Positions 35,081 to 48,600 are shown, counted from the first letter of the stretch. The stretch is DNA of 64,000 nucleotides from Sphagnum compactum (GCA_965153455.1 OZ234494.1:3224001-3288000), one strand, 5' to 3'. Notes: generated by a model from the sequence alone, not told the origin. Program-made: numbers and translations.

Positions 35081-35248
35081 GAAAAAATCATTTAGATTTT
35101 GCTTACATGTGCATATTATTTGTGGGTATGCATGGATGAATGAAATAAGTAAGTAAAGGATGTGTGTGTTTATCGTAGGTTTGTGTGCGCGCGCTCGTGT
35201 GTTTCTTTCTTCCCTTTTGGTCGTCGTTTTGGTCTGTGGGATGCGGCG

Positions 35249-38200
35249 ATGGTGATGGCGATGGCGGCAACCGCCGCTGCACGAGAAGCGGAAGGGAAGA
35301 AGGAGGATCGTGCAGCGCAAGTAGCGTCGCATCAGACACGGTTCCAGAAGATAGTACTGAGCTGGGACTATCCGCGTCTTCTTGCTCGCTCGAAGGTGAG
35401 ATCAGTGATTTATTGTGGAGAATTTGCCCTCTTCTTCATAAAAGGAGTTGTTGGGAGGGGATCATCGAGGTCTCTTTTTGTGTGGGAGGAGGAAATTTTT
35501 GTTGGTTTGCCCACACCCATTTGATTTGTTGCTGGCTGCTTCTTTGAATCTGGAGCAGATAAATCACAAGAAGCAGAAGGGAGCAGACCAATATAAGCTT
35601 CATAAAGTGCCGGACTCATTTGCTGATCTAAATGAGTACTTGAAGGTTTTCGAGTCACTTCTCCTTGAAGAATGCCGAGCACAAATTCTGCGAGGAGATG
35701 ATGATGGTTTGTACCTTTCCATTCTTCGTGGCGCCTAGGTCGTTTTGAGCACTGTAACATCATCATATCTCCTTGTTTCATGGTCCCCATAGTTTCAGGG
35801 CATTAGGGTTTAGGGTTTTGCTCTAGCATCATCATATCTCCTTGTTTCATGGTCTCCATAGTTCCAGGGCATTAGGGTTTAGGGTTTTGCTTTAACATCA
35901 TCATATCTCCTTGTTTCATGGTCTCCATAGTTTCAGGGCATCTGGGTTTAGGGTTTTGCTCTAACATCATCATATCTCCTTGTTTCGTGGTCTACATCGT
36001 TTTAGGGCGTTATGGTGTAGGGTTTTGGTCTAACATCATCATATCTCCTTGTTTCATGGTTTCCCTAGTTTTTGGGCATTATGGTTTAGAGTTTTGTTCT
36101 CTGAGGGAGAGGAGTGCTGAACCAACTCTGCAAGCATCTCCTCTTGAAAGATTTTTTTTAGGTCAGCTGAAATTCTGTGATGCAGGTGAGACGCATTGTC
36201 ATATGGTGGCAGTCACACACTGGGAGAGAGTCAATGAGTTCTACTTTGCACGCCTTGCCATTGATACTCAAGCATCCCAAGAATTCACTGAGAATGATCT
36301 TGTCCTGCTCAGCAAAGAGAAGGTAATGAATTTGGTTTCTTCTGCAAGTGACACAGTAACTGTATATGTATGACTTGCTGCCTTTCCTATGAGGTTTGCT
36401 GTTGAATGCATATATCTGAGCTCTGCTCCGGAAGAGAGGACTAAACTATAATCACAACATAACCCTAAGAAGTTGAATTTCACATATTGACATATTGCAA
36501 CCTCTGGAGACAGCCTGTTTGTCAGATGAGAGTTTACCATAACCTTATGAACCTGTACCTGCTTTGAGATAGTGGGCTTAGGTAGGGGAATATCTTGAAA
36601 TGGGTGTGAATGGCATTCTGATCTGGAATCCAATTCCTAGAGTGGCATGCTTTGAGCTCTTACATTTTACCTTTTCAGATGTATAAGTTTTCACATGAAA
36701 CCCTGCTCACATGGCTAAATCTGAGACTTGTCTCATGAGGTTTATCTAAACCCTTGAATCTGAAATGAGAAGTGAACACATCCTTTACATGAGTGTTTAA
36801 GTAGAAGTCCCAAGTATCTTGGTTAATGGCTTGAAAGAAGCCCAACATGGAGACCTTCTTTCAAGACATCAGCTTTGCTTGGTTTTAGCAATATTTCTGT
36901 TGCCATAATTTAGACAGGACCCAGTAGTTTACAATGTGGACATCACAGAACTGTTTATCAAATTTGTCAAACTAGGTATAGGTTTCATGTAATTTGCTGG
37001 TGATACTGATGTTATTGGATTAGGAAAGACTTTGAATGAAAAACTCATCCTGGCCTCTCATGGACATGTATAGCAATGAATCTGACATCATATTTGCATC
37101 TGTGTTTCTTGGGTGGATTCTGCAATGGAATCAGAAGGTCTTCAAAAATTGAGAATCTGGTTTCTACCCTTGCTTGGTGGTTGACATGTTCTGGAGCTCT
37201 TGTATCAAGAAAAGCCTGAATTGCCTTGTGATGCAATGAACTGGTTATGAGGCAGTGTCAGCTGTATTTTAGGGTGACGGGCTGCAGATAACCTAATAAT
37301 TTCAATTCTGCAGTGGGTAGTTTTTGCAGTGTTGCAAATATGTGGTTCTGACTGTTGGTTAATGCAGGTTTTGGAAGGAGCTTTGCCGAGCACATATGCA
37401 TTTGCAAGCGTGGAATCCTGTGAAGGTCAAAAAACTCTGCGGGTGCGTATGTATCTTGACAGGGAAGGTCACAAGGACGGCACATCTGCCAGAGGTTTCA
37501 AATCTGTGATGCAAGTTCTCACTGCTCTGCAAGGCCCCAGCTCAGTATGGTGGCTCCTGAAGGTAGCCACAGCAGTGATTTCTTCCTGAGCTGTTGTCTT
37601 GTTTGCCCAAAATTTTGGGCAGATTTTTATATACTTATCTACAGCCATGGTTGGCAGCTGATGAATGCAGTGTGAAGTTATGGCAGCAAGTTACCTTTTT
37701 CATGATGAAGGTGATGGTCTGATACTTAGTGAGTGACACTCATAAGTGTATGACCACACTCATTCTTGTCATGTTCATTTTAGTTTCGCTTTGACTGACA
37801 CAATGGTTACCTTTAAATTGTTAATGTGGGGTTTTCTCTGTAATCTTATAGATATGTTGTCTTGTGATTGACCCTAGTCTTTAGATGGTAGTAGTTGTGG
37901 GTAATGATGAAAGTGAAGAGATGTTCAGAGGTGTTATTTGAAATGATCCATTTGATAGCATAACTGGTAACTTACATGGATAAATTTAACAAACTTGCAA
38001 AGGTCTAGACTTTGTTGGGTGTCATGTGGAGGATTGGGATCATGATCAGAGGTGAAACTGCTGAATCAGCTGACTGGTGTCAGAACATGCCAACCTTACT
38101 AGATTTGTAGGATCAGTATGTCACTGTTTTCTCAAGATGATGTTGCTCTCCATGCCTCTTTAAAATCATAACTTTGAGCTCAAGCATGCTTTGTATCATA

Positions 38201-41200
38201 TGCTGGGGGATACAGCAGTCTGAAAATGGGTGTGGCATTGACAGCTTTGCAACTTGTCCACAATAATGCGAGAGTACACATCACTACATTCAGTGGGAGT
38301 GCTGCCATTTGTAAATGTTATACTGTCTGGTACTTATTCTGCTACCAATGAGACTGGTTCTGTGCCAGCCCAAGGGTGGTGGAATATCCCACAACCTCTT
38401 TTGGAGTATTTGAAGCTTTCCCACAATGATTCACAGCTACAGGCTATCCAGGTCCATTCTTTGCTTTGAGCAACAATTTGGTCAGTCCAGCCTCTTGTGA
38501 CCAACCCTAGAAGTACAATACTACAATAGAATTTACAGTGCTTGCTGCAGTAAACTTGTGTCATTTTCTCTAGCTATTCCAAACAGTTGTGCATCAACTT
38601 AGATTCAAGAATATGATGACCTGCTTGAATGTGGAGTCCATCAGTGTTTTTGAAAAGTTTTTTTCCCACTTGCTTTGGTAAATGTGATTGTAGAAGGCAA
38701 CAATGAGCATGCCCACCTTAGTGTAAGTTGATCCTAGAGTATGAGGTTGACATGAGATTGGGTGGATGCATCTGTGCTGCAGGCAGGTCTGTCACACAAC
38801 CCCTTGGTGCTTATACAGGTAGCCTCGCTACTATCCCTCCTTCATGGCACACTTAGTTCAAGCTCCAAATTGACTTATGTAGTTGAGGTTGATGGTGCTG
38901 GGTATTTTTGATCCTGATGTGCTTATAGACCAAAGTTTTGTTTCCTGCTGTCATCTCCTGCAGACTATTTTGCAGTTCGAAGGGGGCTGTCAATTTGTTG
39001 AAAAGATTATTTTAGTCCAGCAATAAAGGGAAAGGCATGGTTACTAAATAAGGGGGGAAAACTAAACTAATGTACATAAATTATGACATGGGGGTTGTCA
39101 ACTGGGGCTTTAAGAGCGGGCTTGCAGTGAGGGAAGTTTTTCTTATCTTCAGTTTTTCTTCTAAAGAGAACTAGAGGGTTGCTTCTTAAAGAAAAAAATC
39201 CTGTTTGGAATTTCTGCTTTTGGCATTTTTCGAATGATTTTGCTTTGGGTCTTGTAAGTGGGGAGCTTCTTGTAAGCCCACTTGTTCCTAGTCTTTCCCT
39301 GTTTGTCCTTTCCTTTAGTTTTTCTTTTCCCTTTCTGTCATTCTTTGTTTCTTTGTCTGGTCATTGTTGTTGTGGTCTGTTGCTAGCCAGTAGTATGGCT
39401 GAGTCTTCACATTGCTTCCAGAATTGCAGCAGAAACTCAGTTCGTAGATTGGTGCTTGTCACTGGCCTTTACCCACTGTAGGGAGCTGTTGAAGTCAGTG
39501 GGGAAGTTGTGGTAGTTAAGTCGCTATTATACATACTACTGTTGATGGTCCCTGAACAAGTGTGGGACTGGCACTTTTGTTCATACCGGCATGTGTTTTT
39601 TATTTGTTTTTGGTGTTCCCTAGTTTGGTTCTTTCTGTGGCTTCCTGAGGAAGTGTTAACCTTGCTGTTTCTTCTTCATTGTGAGAATGGAGATTTTTCT
39701 ATTCTTATGAAAGATATTTCTTTTATCTTCAGTAGTCAGTATTCGATTTCATCAGAAGCTAAGCTTCTCATGAAGTAGATGTTGTCAGATAAGTTTCATG
39801 ACTGCTGTGTGATTCCAAAATCCCCTGCTTGGGGCATATATGGACTGGTACTAAGCGTGTTGAAGTTCACATCAGTACAAATGTTTGCATTTTTAGAGTC
39901 TCAACTTGTTTGAATTTTCTGACTGCTGCTCTTAGAAATTGCAGCTTTCAGACTTTGTCAGGAGACTATTGGTTCTTGGACAATTTTCTTCCTTTGGGTG
40001 CCATTAAATTTGCCATGTCATACATACTTAGTGCCTTTGAGAATAGAATGTTGATGATGATGGCTGAAATGGAGGCCGCAGGGGTTTTGAATGCAGGGAC
40101 CACCAGGAACAGGCAAAACACAGACAATTCTTGGCCTTCTAAGTGTTGTTTTACACTCCACACCCATCAAACAGCCTCTCATGTAGTGCATCTACTTCTT
40201 CATCCTTTCCCATGTCCCCGCCCTGCACTTTTTTGTCACTGCAACCACAATGCTCATCACGATTGGGAGCATGCAGGGTTGATCGATTCAGTCTTTTATT
40301 GGCTTGAGACCTAGCTTTACTCCATAGGCTGCTTTTTTCTATCAAATTCATTTTGCAGTCAAATCACCACCATGTGACATGCTTCCATCATTTCTCATGA
40401 TTTTGATTGGAGTTGCCAAAATGGCAGAGCCATTACATGATGAGCTGCTTGTTTATTCAAGCCATCGGTTATGCCCTAGTTTGTTTATCCTGCTTCACAG
40501 AAATGCACTAGACTGGGTTTTGAAGTGTACACTTTGATCTTGCTTCAATGCTAATTGTCAACTGCTAAGCTTGGTTAAGTCAGTTGCCATGAACTCCAGA
40601 CTAAATGGGGTAAATTGGTTGACAGGAATGGTGAGGTTATGTTTGAGCAGAAGCCAGAGATCTCATACTCAGAGAAGTACTTTTCTTACCTTCTCATCTG
40701 TATGTGTAAATGGGCCTACTTTATATGCTTAGGTGCTTTGGCCTTCCATTAAGTTGAGTTTTTGGAACCAATCTGAGAGTTGACAAGGCAATACCAGTGT
40801 CTTCTGTTCTCAGTTCTTGAAGTCAGCAATAGTTTTTCCCTCGGAGCTTTATTGTATTTTATCTTGCATTTGGATGAAAACTATTCAATCCCAACTTGGT
40901 GCCTATTTGCAGGAAGCAGCATTGGATCAAGGCTTCACCATGGATTGGCCAAAGCGTCAATCCCCGTGACCTGAACATGCCTGTGGATGGCGATGATGGT
41001 TTCTTTCCCACCTCTGGCAGTCAGTTTGTGAGTTGCTGATTCAGTATCTCTACATTTTTCTTTGAGAATGCTCCCGTTAAAGCAATTAGGACCTTAAAAT
41101 AAAGAAGGAAGTACACACATTTTGTTTGAAGCTGCCTTGGACTGAATGACCAATTTGTTGCTTGTAGTCACAAATACACATACCCTAAACCCTAAACCCT

Positions 41201-44200
41201 AGACCCTAGACCCTGTTGCCAATATTTGGAGAGTGACCTAATGGAATCTAATGTTATGGTTCACAATGTTCTGATCGAATCTATAATAGGAGAACAAACC
41301 CTACTTTTCTGCATCTCTTAATAGTGTGCAAGTCACAAGTCAGATCATCTTGTTGATATGATTGTGTGCTGAGAGGCAGAGACCAGAAACTTTGGGGACT
41401 AAACGGAAGCATCGAGCCCATGTGCTAGTTTGCGCGCCTTCAAATTCTGCACTGGATGAAATTGTGCTCCGTCTCCTCCATACAGGTATTTTTTCGTCTT
41501 AATTCATCTTTAGTCCCACGAGGCTTCTTTTCTGATACCCTGGATTTATCTCTTGGACCATCTGGGCTGTGTCATCTCGAATTGTTGCAGAATTTTGGGG
41601 AATCTTCAGGCAGAACCTTTGGATGCAATGGACAAATATCCTATTTCCTTGGGGAAAGATGGAGCATGGATATTGAAATATGCAAAGTTAATGTGAAAAT
41701 ATTGTACCAGTGTGTAGTATCAAATCTCTCTCTTGAGTGTTAGGATCTGACTGAGTCTTCCTGTTCTTCTGAAAATGCAACAGAAACTTATTATGCAGAT
41801 TGTGCATAATGGTTTGCCCAGATTTTGGGCTGACTGTTAGATACTTATCTACACCCACTGTTGGGAGCTGATGAAGTCAGCGGGTAGTCATGTTAGCTTG
41901 TCACTGTTATTCATGATGAAGGTGGTGGTCTGACACTTTGTGAGCAACTCTCATAACATTACAACTGCACTCATTGTTGTGTTACCTTCAAATTGTTGCT
42001 GTGGAGATTTCTCTGCAGTGTCATAGATATGAAGAGTATCAAATGCTATCATTGTGATATCTCCCTGTCCTTCAAAGTGTCAGGTTCTGATAGTCTTTGA
42101 ATTGTAGAACCTGTTATGATTAAGGATTTTTCGTAAAGACTGCACCTAAATCAAACTCTGATTTGCTTTCAGATTCTAGTTTGTCCTGTAAGCACAATTT
42201 ACAGTGGGCTAAAGTGCTTTGCTGTCCTCAAGGGGTGACGAGAAGGGCTCTGGGGGATGCTTGCGGGTCTGTGTCAGGTCTTCGGGATGAGAATGGTCTA
42301 ATGTACACACCTAGTATTGTGCGTGTGGGTCTCAATGCACATCACTCGGTGCAATCTGTCACAATGGATAATTTGGTAAGTGCTTGCACCTTTTTCTGAC
42401 CACCTAATTCATTCTTTATGTTGGTGTCTGCTGACTTCATGTCTTTCTGATCCAGATCAAACTGAGTAATTCACTACAGAGGACTGTTTTGTGATAGGAC
42501 AGTGTACCCTTGAATAATTATTCTTGGTTTGGGTTGTAGGTGGCACAAAGGATGAGTAGTATGGAGAGATCAGCTGTCTCAGCAGGTCCACGGGCAAGTG
42601 CAGGCATGGAGCGTGACCGTATGCGGATTGCAATTCTTGATGAGGCTTCCATTGTGGGTTACTGATGCTCTGTTTCTCTCTTGGCTGCTGACTTTGATTT
42701 CTGGTTCATCCATCAGCATACTCAAGCTTTTTAGATTGTTTGCCTAAATTTCTGAGTTTGTTTCTGGCTCTTAAATTCCAGAAATCCTTGTGACACTGAT
42801 GAGAGTATCAAACTGGTCTACCAATCCTTCATTTTAGCAATAACTTTTGTAGTCCGCCCTTCAGGTTGCTGGACATTGATGTGAAGTTTCCGGTTGTAGG
42901 TGTGCTCCACATTGAGCTTTAGTGGAGCAGGTGTTTTCATGCGAATGAATCGTGGGTTTGATGTTGTTGTAATTGATGAAGCAGCCCAAGCTGTAAGAAG
43001 CTCACTTTTATTGAGCCTTTAGTGCTTGAATTTTTTCTTTGCATTCTGTTTGATTCTGGAGTCTCAATATTGTATCCCAAACATCAATATCATTGCTTGT
43101 ATTTTGGGCCCAGATATTACTTTGTATGATAGCATGGAAAATTGTTCAGAAGAGAAGTATGTTGGGTGCAGGTAGAGCCTTCAACATTGGTGCCACTAGC
43201 ACATGGGTGCCGACAAGTATTTCTGGCATGTCCTTCTACCTTTGGAAGGATACCTGTTGTTCTCATCTGTCTTGACACTTGCAGTCTTTAAGTATACCAT
43301 CAAATACATCTGTATACAAGTTTGAACTACTGGAAGGTACAGAAGTTTTGCTCTCATCCAGATCAAGAGTTCCTTGTCCTTGGCTGACCTGCCATATCAT
43401 TATATTCTGGCTGTGCAGGTTGGGGATCCTCTTCAGTTACCAGCAACAGTGCTCTCGACAGAAGCTGTGGCTTATGGGTAAGACTTAAGTCCTAGCAACC
43501 TCCTATGGTATAGTGTGAAGCAGAAATAGAGGCTCCAAGTCTCCTCTGAATGGATGTGTCCTTTGATTACAGGTATGGGAAAAGCTTGTTTAGGCGTTTT
43601 CAAAAAGCAGGGTACCCTGTCAATTTGCTGAATACACAGTACCGCATGCATCCAGAGGTTTTTGCACACACCCTTCCAAACATGCACCCCTCCCACCCTA
43701 TGTCTCTTTTCCTGGAATTTACTATGGTGCACTCATCTTTGGTGTTACAATGCAGGCATGCCATAATTCCATGTTTGATGCATAATCCCATGTAAATTGG
43801 AGGCGACAATTTTGATGTTGAGTAAATCTTTCAATTACACTTTGCTTGCTTGTAACCTGTGAAGATTTCTCTGACCTCTGTTAATGGTATGCAGATTCGG
43901 GAGTTCCCATCAAGAGAGTTCTATGAGTCAGCTCTGGAGGATGGTGCGGAAGTGCATACGCTAACAAAACGACCATGGCATGAGCACCGCTGCTTTGGAC
44001 CCTTTGCCTTCTTTGATGTAGATGGCACAGAGACCCAACCAGCAGGAAGTGGGTCATGGGTAAATAAGGATGAAGCAGAGTTTGTGTTGGTTCTGTACCG
44101 CCACATGGTTGCCACCTATCCAGAGCTTAAAAGTGGGCCTCTTGTGGCTGTTATATCACCCTACAAGCTCCAAGTCAAGCTGCTGCGCCAACGTTTTACA

Positions 44201-45688
44201 GAGGTTCTTGGGAAGGAAAGTGCACGCCTTGTCGACATTAACACCGTTGATGGTTTCCAGGTACATTGTCATTGGACCACTCAAACCAAGTGACATTGTG
44301 CCTCTTTTTTTGAGTGCCTAGTTCAGTAGTTAGTTGTTCTAGAACAGCAAACTAACATATGACCCTGGAATTGGACTGTACATGAATGTTGCAGCCTTCC
44401 ATACCTGTCAGATTCTGTTCTGTACTGGTCTGTTTCTGTTCAATTTGTACTAGTCCCTTACACCCCAGCATCAGGTGTAACAGTATGTGTGCCAATATGC
44501 ACTTTTATCTGTGGTTCATTACACACCACAGTCAAAGCCGTAATCTTTTATTGTCTCTGTACCAACTACCAACCTTAACAGTTTTGTTCTTTAGACCTGT
44601 TTGGTATGTTGCCTGAGTGTTGCTTGGTTTTCCATTGGACTAAGATTGTGGTGTACTGTTGTACTATCCAGGGCCGGGAGAAAGATGTTGCAATCTTTTC
44701 TTGTGTTCGAGCCTCTCAAGGAAAAGGCATTGGTTTTGTGTCTGACTTCCGACGCATGAATGTGGGGTTAACTAGAGCTCGAACATCAATGTTGGTAATG
44801 TTCTTAGGTCAAGCCTTCCACTTTTGTTTTGCTAATTTCATCTTGTACTGTGATTTGATGATTTGATTAAACTCCTTGTGACTGGAAATGAAGAATGGCC
44901 AAAGCTACAGTGATTTGAACAAAAAATGGTGGCAACTAGGTTATGAGTTTCAAAATTTAACCACATTCTTTGAGACAAAAAGTCTTCTGAATGGGAAGTC
45001 TTCTGAATGGGCAAGTTTGTGACAGAAAATTGTCAGCATACTCATATTCATCTCTGGTATTTGTCCAGGTAGTGGGATGTGCAGATGCTCTGAAGATTGA
45101 TAAGCATTGGAGTAATTTGGTTGCCAGTTCCCAACAGCGTAGACGATACTTCAAGGTCCTCAATCCCTGGACACTGAATCCCTGCACAATAACTGGAAAT
45201 GAAAGGTTAAAGGTCCAGAGATTTCAGGATTTTGTACTTTGATCAAGGCTATGTTTCAATTAGTGTTGAATTATCAGCAGGAGCTTCAGGTATTAGTGAT
45301 TTTGTTCTGCAGGACAATCAATTGCAGGTGGTTTCAATTAAACTGCAACTGGGTGACCAAAGATCTTTCTGTATCAGCACAAGATATACTTGAAATTGCG
45401 GTTAGATTTGGTTGTTGCTCAGGAATCTGATAACCCTAATTCATTTTTTGAGTCAATCTGCAGGTAAAAAAGCCCTACTATGCACTGTTCACTGATAGCA
45501 GCTTGGAAGAAATGAAGAAAATGGAAGATGAATTTGAGACGAATCTCACCAGGACAGGAATTCCAGGGTTAGCAAAGATTGCAGGAATTCAGCAAGTACC
45601 CATGGATGTTGAAATTCCTGATGAGGAGGAGGTTGTGGAGGCTTATGATAACCGTGGTGATGTTGATGAGGATGTTGAAGATGTATGA
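35249..45688 (+). CDS. MAA3: SEN1/MAGATAMA3-type superfamily 1 RNA helicase, 20 exons
   Basis: Exons (joined, 2556 nt, 851 aa): 35249-35395, 35559-35706, 36162-36322, 37368-37562, 38245-38451, 38783-38818, 40097-40182, 40626-40676, 40913-41027, 41380-41485, 42278-42375, 42540-42653, 42900-42992, 43172-43225, 43419-43477, 43573-43657, 43895-44260, 44672-44794, 45069-45155, 45464-45688. Phases agree at every junction. Upf1-like helicase motifs: Walker A GPPGTGKT (299-306), DEAAQ (514-518), [10 protein letters not shown] (539-548), QYRMHP (579-584), TVDGFQGREKD (702-712) and [11 protein letters not shown] (734-744). N-terminal [10 protein letters not shown] and LLLSKEK also match plant MAA3; length is close to the roughly 820 aa known for Arabidopsis. 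The family acts in nuclear RNA processing and female gametophyte development. The start is the first ATG in frame. The acidic C-terminus (VDEDVEDV) is intact. Exon 14 needs a GC donor; the exon 10 acceptor is ambiguous by 6 nt. Confidence 0.92.
35756..36100 (+). repeat. 69-bp tandem repeat, 5 copies, in helicase intron 2
   Basis: AACATCATCATATCTCC (or AGCATC...) starts at 35756, 35825, 35894, 35963 and 36032, exactly 69 bp apart. Each unit ends with a telomere-like segment, best kept as ATTAGGGTTTAGGGTTTTG in units 1-2 and decayed in units 4-5. Because 69 is a multiple of 3, one frame is open and repeats a 23-residue unit ([11 protein letters not shown]...), but it lies within the intron (35707-36161) and shows no link to the protein. 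Confidence 0.92.
37600..37870 (+). repeat. intronic dispersed repeat, copy 1 (intron 4)
   Basis: It shares ordered blocks with 41808-42030: TTTGCCCA, TTTTGGGC, ATACTTATCTACA, GGCAGCTGATGAA (GGGAGCTGATGAA), TCATGATGAAGGTG, GGTCTGA, ACTCATTCTTGT (ACTCATTGTTGT) and TTACCTT(T/C)AAATTGTT. Diverged but collinear. Confidence 0.65.
39395..39580 (+). repeat. intronic dispersed repeat, partial copy 2 (intron 6)
   Basis: CAGAAACTCAGTTCGTAGATTG and CCCACTGTAGGGAGCTGTTGAAGTCAGTGGGG resemble CAGAAACTTATTATGCAGATTG and CCCACTGTTGGGAGCTGATGAAGTCAGCGGG near 41785-41884. Confidence 0.5.
41183..41215. repeat. interstitial telomere-like repeat
   Basis: Consecutive CCCTAAA CCCTAAA CCCTAGA CCCTAGA units lie inside helicase intron 9. 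Plant telomere type (TTTAGGG on the other strand). Confidence 0.85.
41785..42040 (+). repeat. intronic dispersed repeat, copy 3 (intron 10)
   Basis: Collinear with the segment in intron 4 (37600-37870) and in part with that in intron 6. All three copies are in the same orientation as the gene. Confidence 0.6.
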
Positions 45689-48600
45689 AGTTAAGATGGC
45701 CTCCTCTTTGCGCACTTTGGAATGCTAGGCTTTGTCACAGGTATATATATTGTATTGCCACTATGATATACAGATAGTGGAAGTAGTCCTATGAATTTCT
45801 GCTTTCTGCAAGAACTTCAAACCTGACTCATTCTGGTATGATGGGACGAAATTGGTTGCAGTGATCATCTGGGTGGGGTGTTTACAATTGGGGTGCATAA
45901 AGGGCGTCATCAGTCTTGTCTCAAGACTTTTCTCACCACCCTTTGGCTTCAAGAAAACACTGCCATTTTACAAGGTACAAGCAGAAGATTCTTTAAGAAT
46001 TAAATAGATTCACAATTTTGTAGGAACAAGGCTTAGTGTAATGCTACAATTCAGTTTTTGTGGCATATATTCAAATATTCTGAGATATTAAAGATGTGTT
46101 CTGTGAAGAAACTGTTTTGTGTGCCATTCTATTGTTGCTTCATATTCTGATCCAGATAATTTTCACAATTGCTGGAATTCATCCAAGTTCATCAGTCATG
46201 TACTTAAATCAAGGGTGTATGTGTGTCTAACTGTGATCAATTGTGCACAGATAGATACACATGCTTTTTTTCTTTTAGTAAGTAGATAGAGTTGGAAACA
46301 ATGTAGACAACTGTGTCCACAATGAAGGGTCAACGAGGAAGTGTCGCCCTAGCAATCATAGCCGTTGGTTTAAAATGATTTGGGTTGTTGAGTCTAAAAG
46401 ATATAGATGATTAGAAAGAAAGCAGACAAGGGAATGTAGCAAGGGAAACATATGAAAAGAAATGCAACAAGTGGAACAAAGTGCAAGCAAGGGCAGCTCA
46501 CTTGAAGATGATGAAGACTGGACCAACACTAGAAACTAAGCATGAGGACAAAAGCAAAGCATGAGGAAGTGAGAAAAACAAGGGGCAGGGCAGAGATAGG
46601 AGTGGGGAGGAGGACAAAGACAAAGCAAAAAAAATTGCACCTGAGCAAAATAGATGCAACCTGGTGTAAGCAACAACTTCCTCATCCACAAGAAGTCACT
46701 GCACCCTTTCTTCCTCAATTGAAATGAATGTGGGTGTTTTTTCAAACAAGGCCATGAAATAAAGCTGCCTCCAACAGAAAACCTGAAATGCATTTGTTCC
46801 CTAGCTACATTTCTTCTTGCAAATGTTGTCGACAACATTTCCTGAATCATTGTCATCATCTTCAAGTGAACCCTTACCCTCTTCTCCCCTCATGCTTTAT
46901 TCTCTAGTTGAATTTTTCCTTGCAAGTGAGGCGAGGATGATGACCTCAGTTGTGTCCTATTTGCATGGCCCTGGTCCTATACCTCCTTGAGTCATTAGCA
47001 GGTTCATCTTTGGTGAACAACAAGCTCATTTCCAAAATATATATTCCCTTGAAATTTTGTTCAATAGGTTTGGATGCTTTAAAGGCTTTTAAAGATTGAT
47101 GCTAAAGCTAGGAAACATGTAATCTGGTTTTCATTGTTCAGCCTTGTGTTGCAAGTCATCAGCTGGCCCTCTTAAGAGTCTTCTCATATGACACTTTCCC
47201 TGTTTTGCTTTGAGAGCTCGTTCTAGATACCTTGACATGATCATCTACATTTGAGTTTCGATTAGCTTTAGCATTTGCATTTGATTAAACTTAGCACATA
47301 CTTCAAGTAAACATTTGGATTGTGAGGCATCTCAAATTTAGTAAATTGTGCATACTTTTTAGAATGTATTTCAAATGTGTCAATCTTTTCATTTCACAAA
47401 ATCCTACAATGTATTTGTTTTCCTGTTGCAATGTTGTTGTTATGGTATATCTCATAACAATGATACAATACTGTTCTTCATATGTTTTGCTTTGTAATTG
47501 TCTCCAGATTGTACGTTATAACTTGAGACCCAAAAATGATTAGTTTTGTTCCAAACAAATTTGTCCACTGTACCTACCATGAAGCATCACAAAACTTTTG
47601 TTTGTTTGTTGCATTTGATATGAGGATTGATACATTATTTTACAAATCCAAATTGTATTTCAACTTGTTAGTTTAATTTTGAGTGCAGCCATGGCACCTC
47701 CCTCCAAGCCTCCAAACCTTTTGGTGAACATTAACAAGTTGGATCTTCCGAAAAAGGTGCTGCTAGGGTTTATGATGAGAGTTTGGACAAGTGCAAACAC
47801 CTCATGGATTGGTGCAAAAAGTGGCCTTACAAACGTTAAAATTGCCTTTGAGCAAACAGACATATTTTTGTGAATTGGTTGAAGGGTAGACATCTTAAAA
47901 CACATCAAGGCGTATTGACCATTAAAAACAGAACATGTTCATCATGAGTAATGAATGACATATGGAGAAAGCAACTGCAGTTGAAGAAGATGAAAACAAA
48001 GATGGTATAAGGAGTAAAAATTGGAGTGGGAGACAATGTGTCCAAACCATTATTGGCAAAGATGATGGAGCCCAACTTGAATAACTACTTGGAATTTGTG
48101 AATATGGTTTGATGATTGATCCAACATACTCAAACAAGTTGGACAAGAGTGATTGATTGTTTCAATAATTGAAGGTGAGCAGCAAAAAGAGTCAAAGAAA
48201 TGAAAGTTTTGAAGATGGCACAACTAATTTTTCATCTACTTATTGTATCGCTCCCTCTCCTTTCTCCCTTCACCTTCTTTCATTGGTCTCGGGCACCATC
48301 ATTGTGCATCACAAACCATGTTTTCTAAACTTTCGTAGAGTACTTCTCCTAAAACATGGGATGACCATGATGCTGAAAAGTTTGATATTATCCACAAGGC
48401 CTTATAATGAAGAGGAACCCACACATTTGTAACTTTTGGTTTTTCAATGTTAATTTCTTATAATTGTCATGTTTGATTACAAGTCTATTATTCCTAAATA
48501 AATGAAATTGTTTTGTATTGTCAAGGTTGAAGCTTGAGGAAGAAGAATTCTACAAAACAGTTCTTGTTTTGTTCATCTTGTGTTAGGTGCAAGGCAAGAG

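Noticed and set aside
35918-36373. 151-codon frame with 23-residue repeats
   Set aside because: Its first part is the intron 2 tandem array. Only the part from 36162 is real exon 3 of the helicase.
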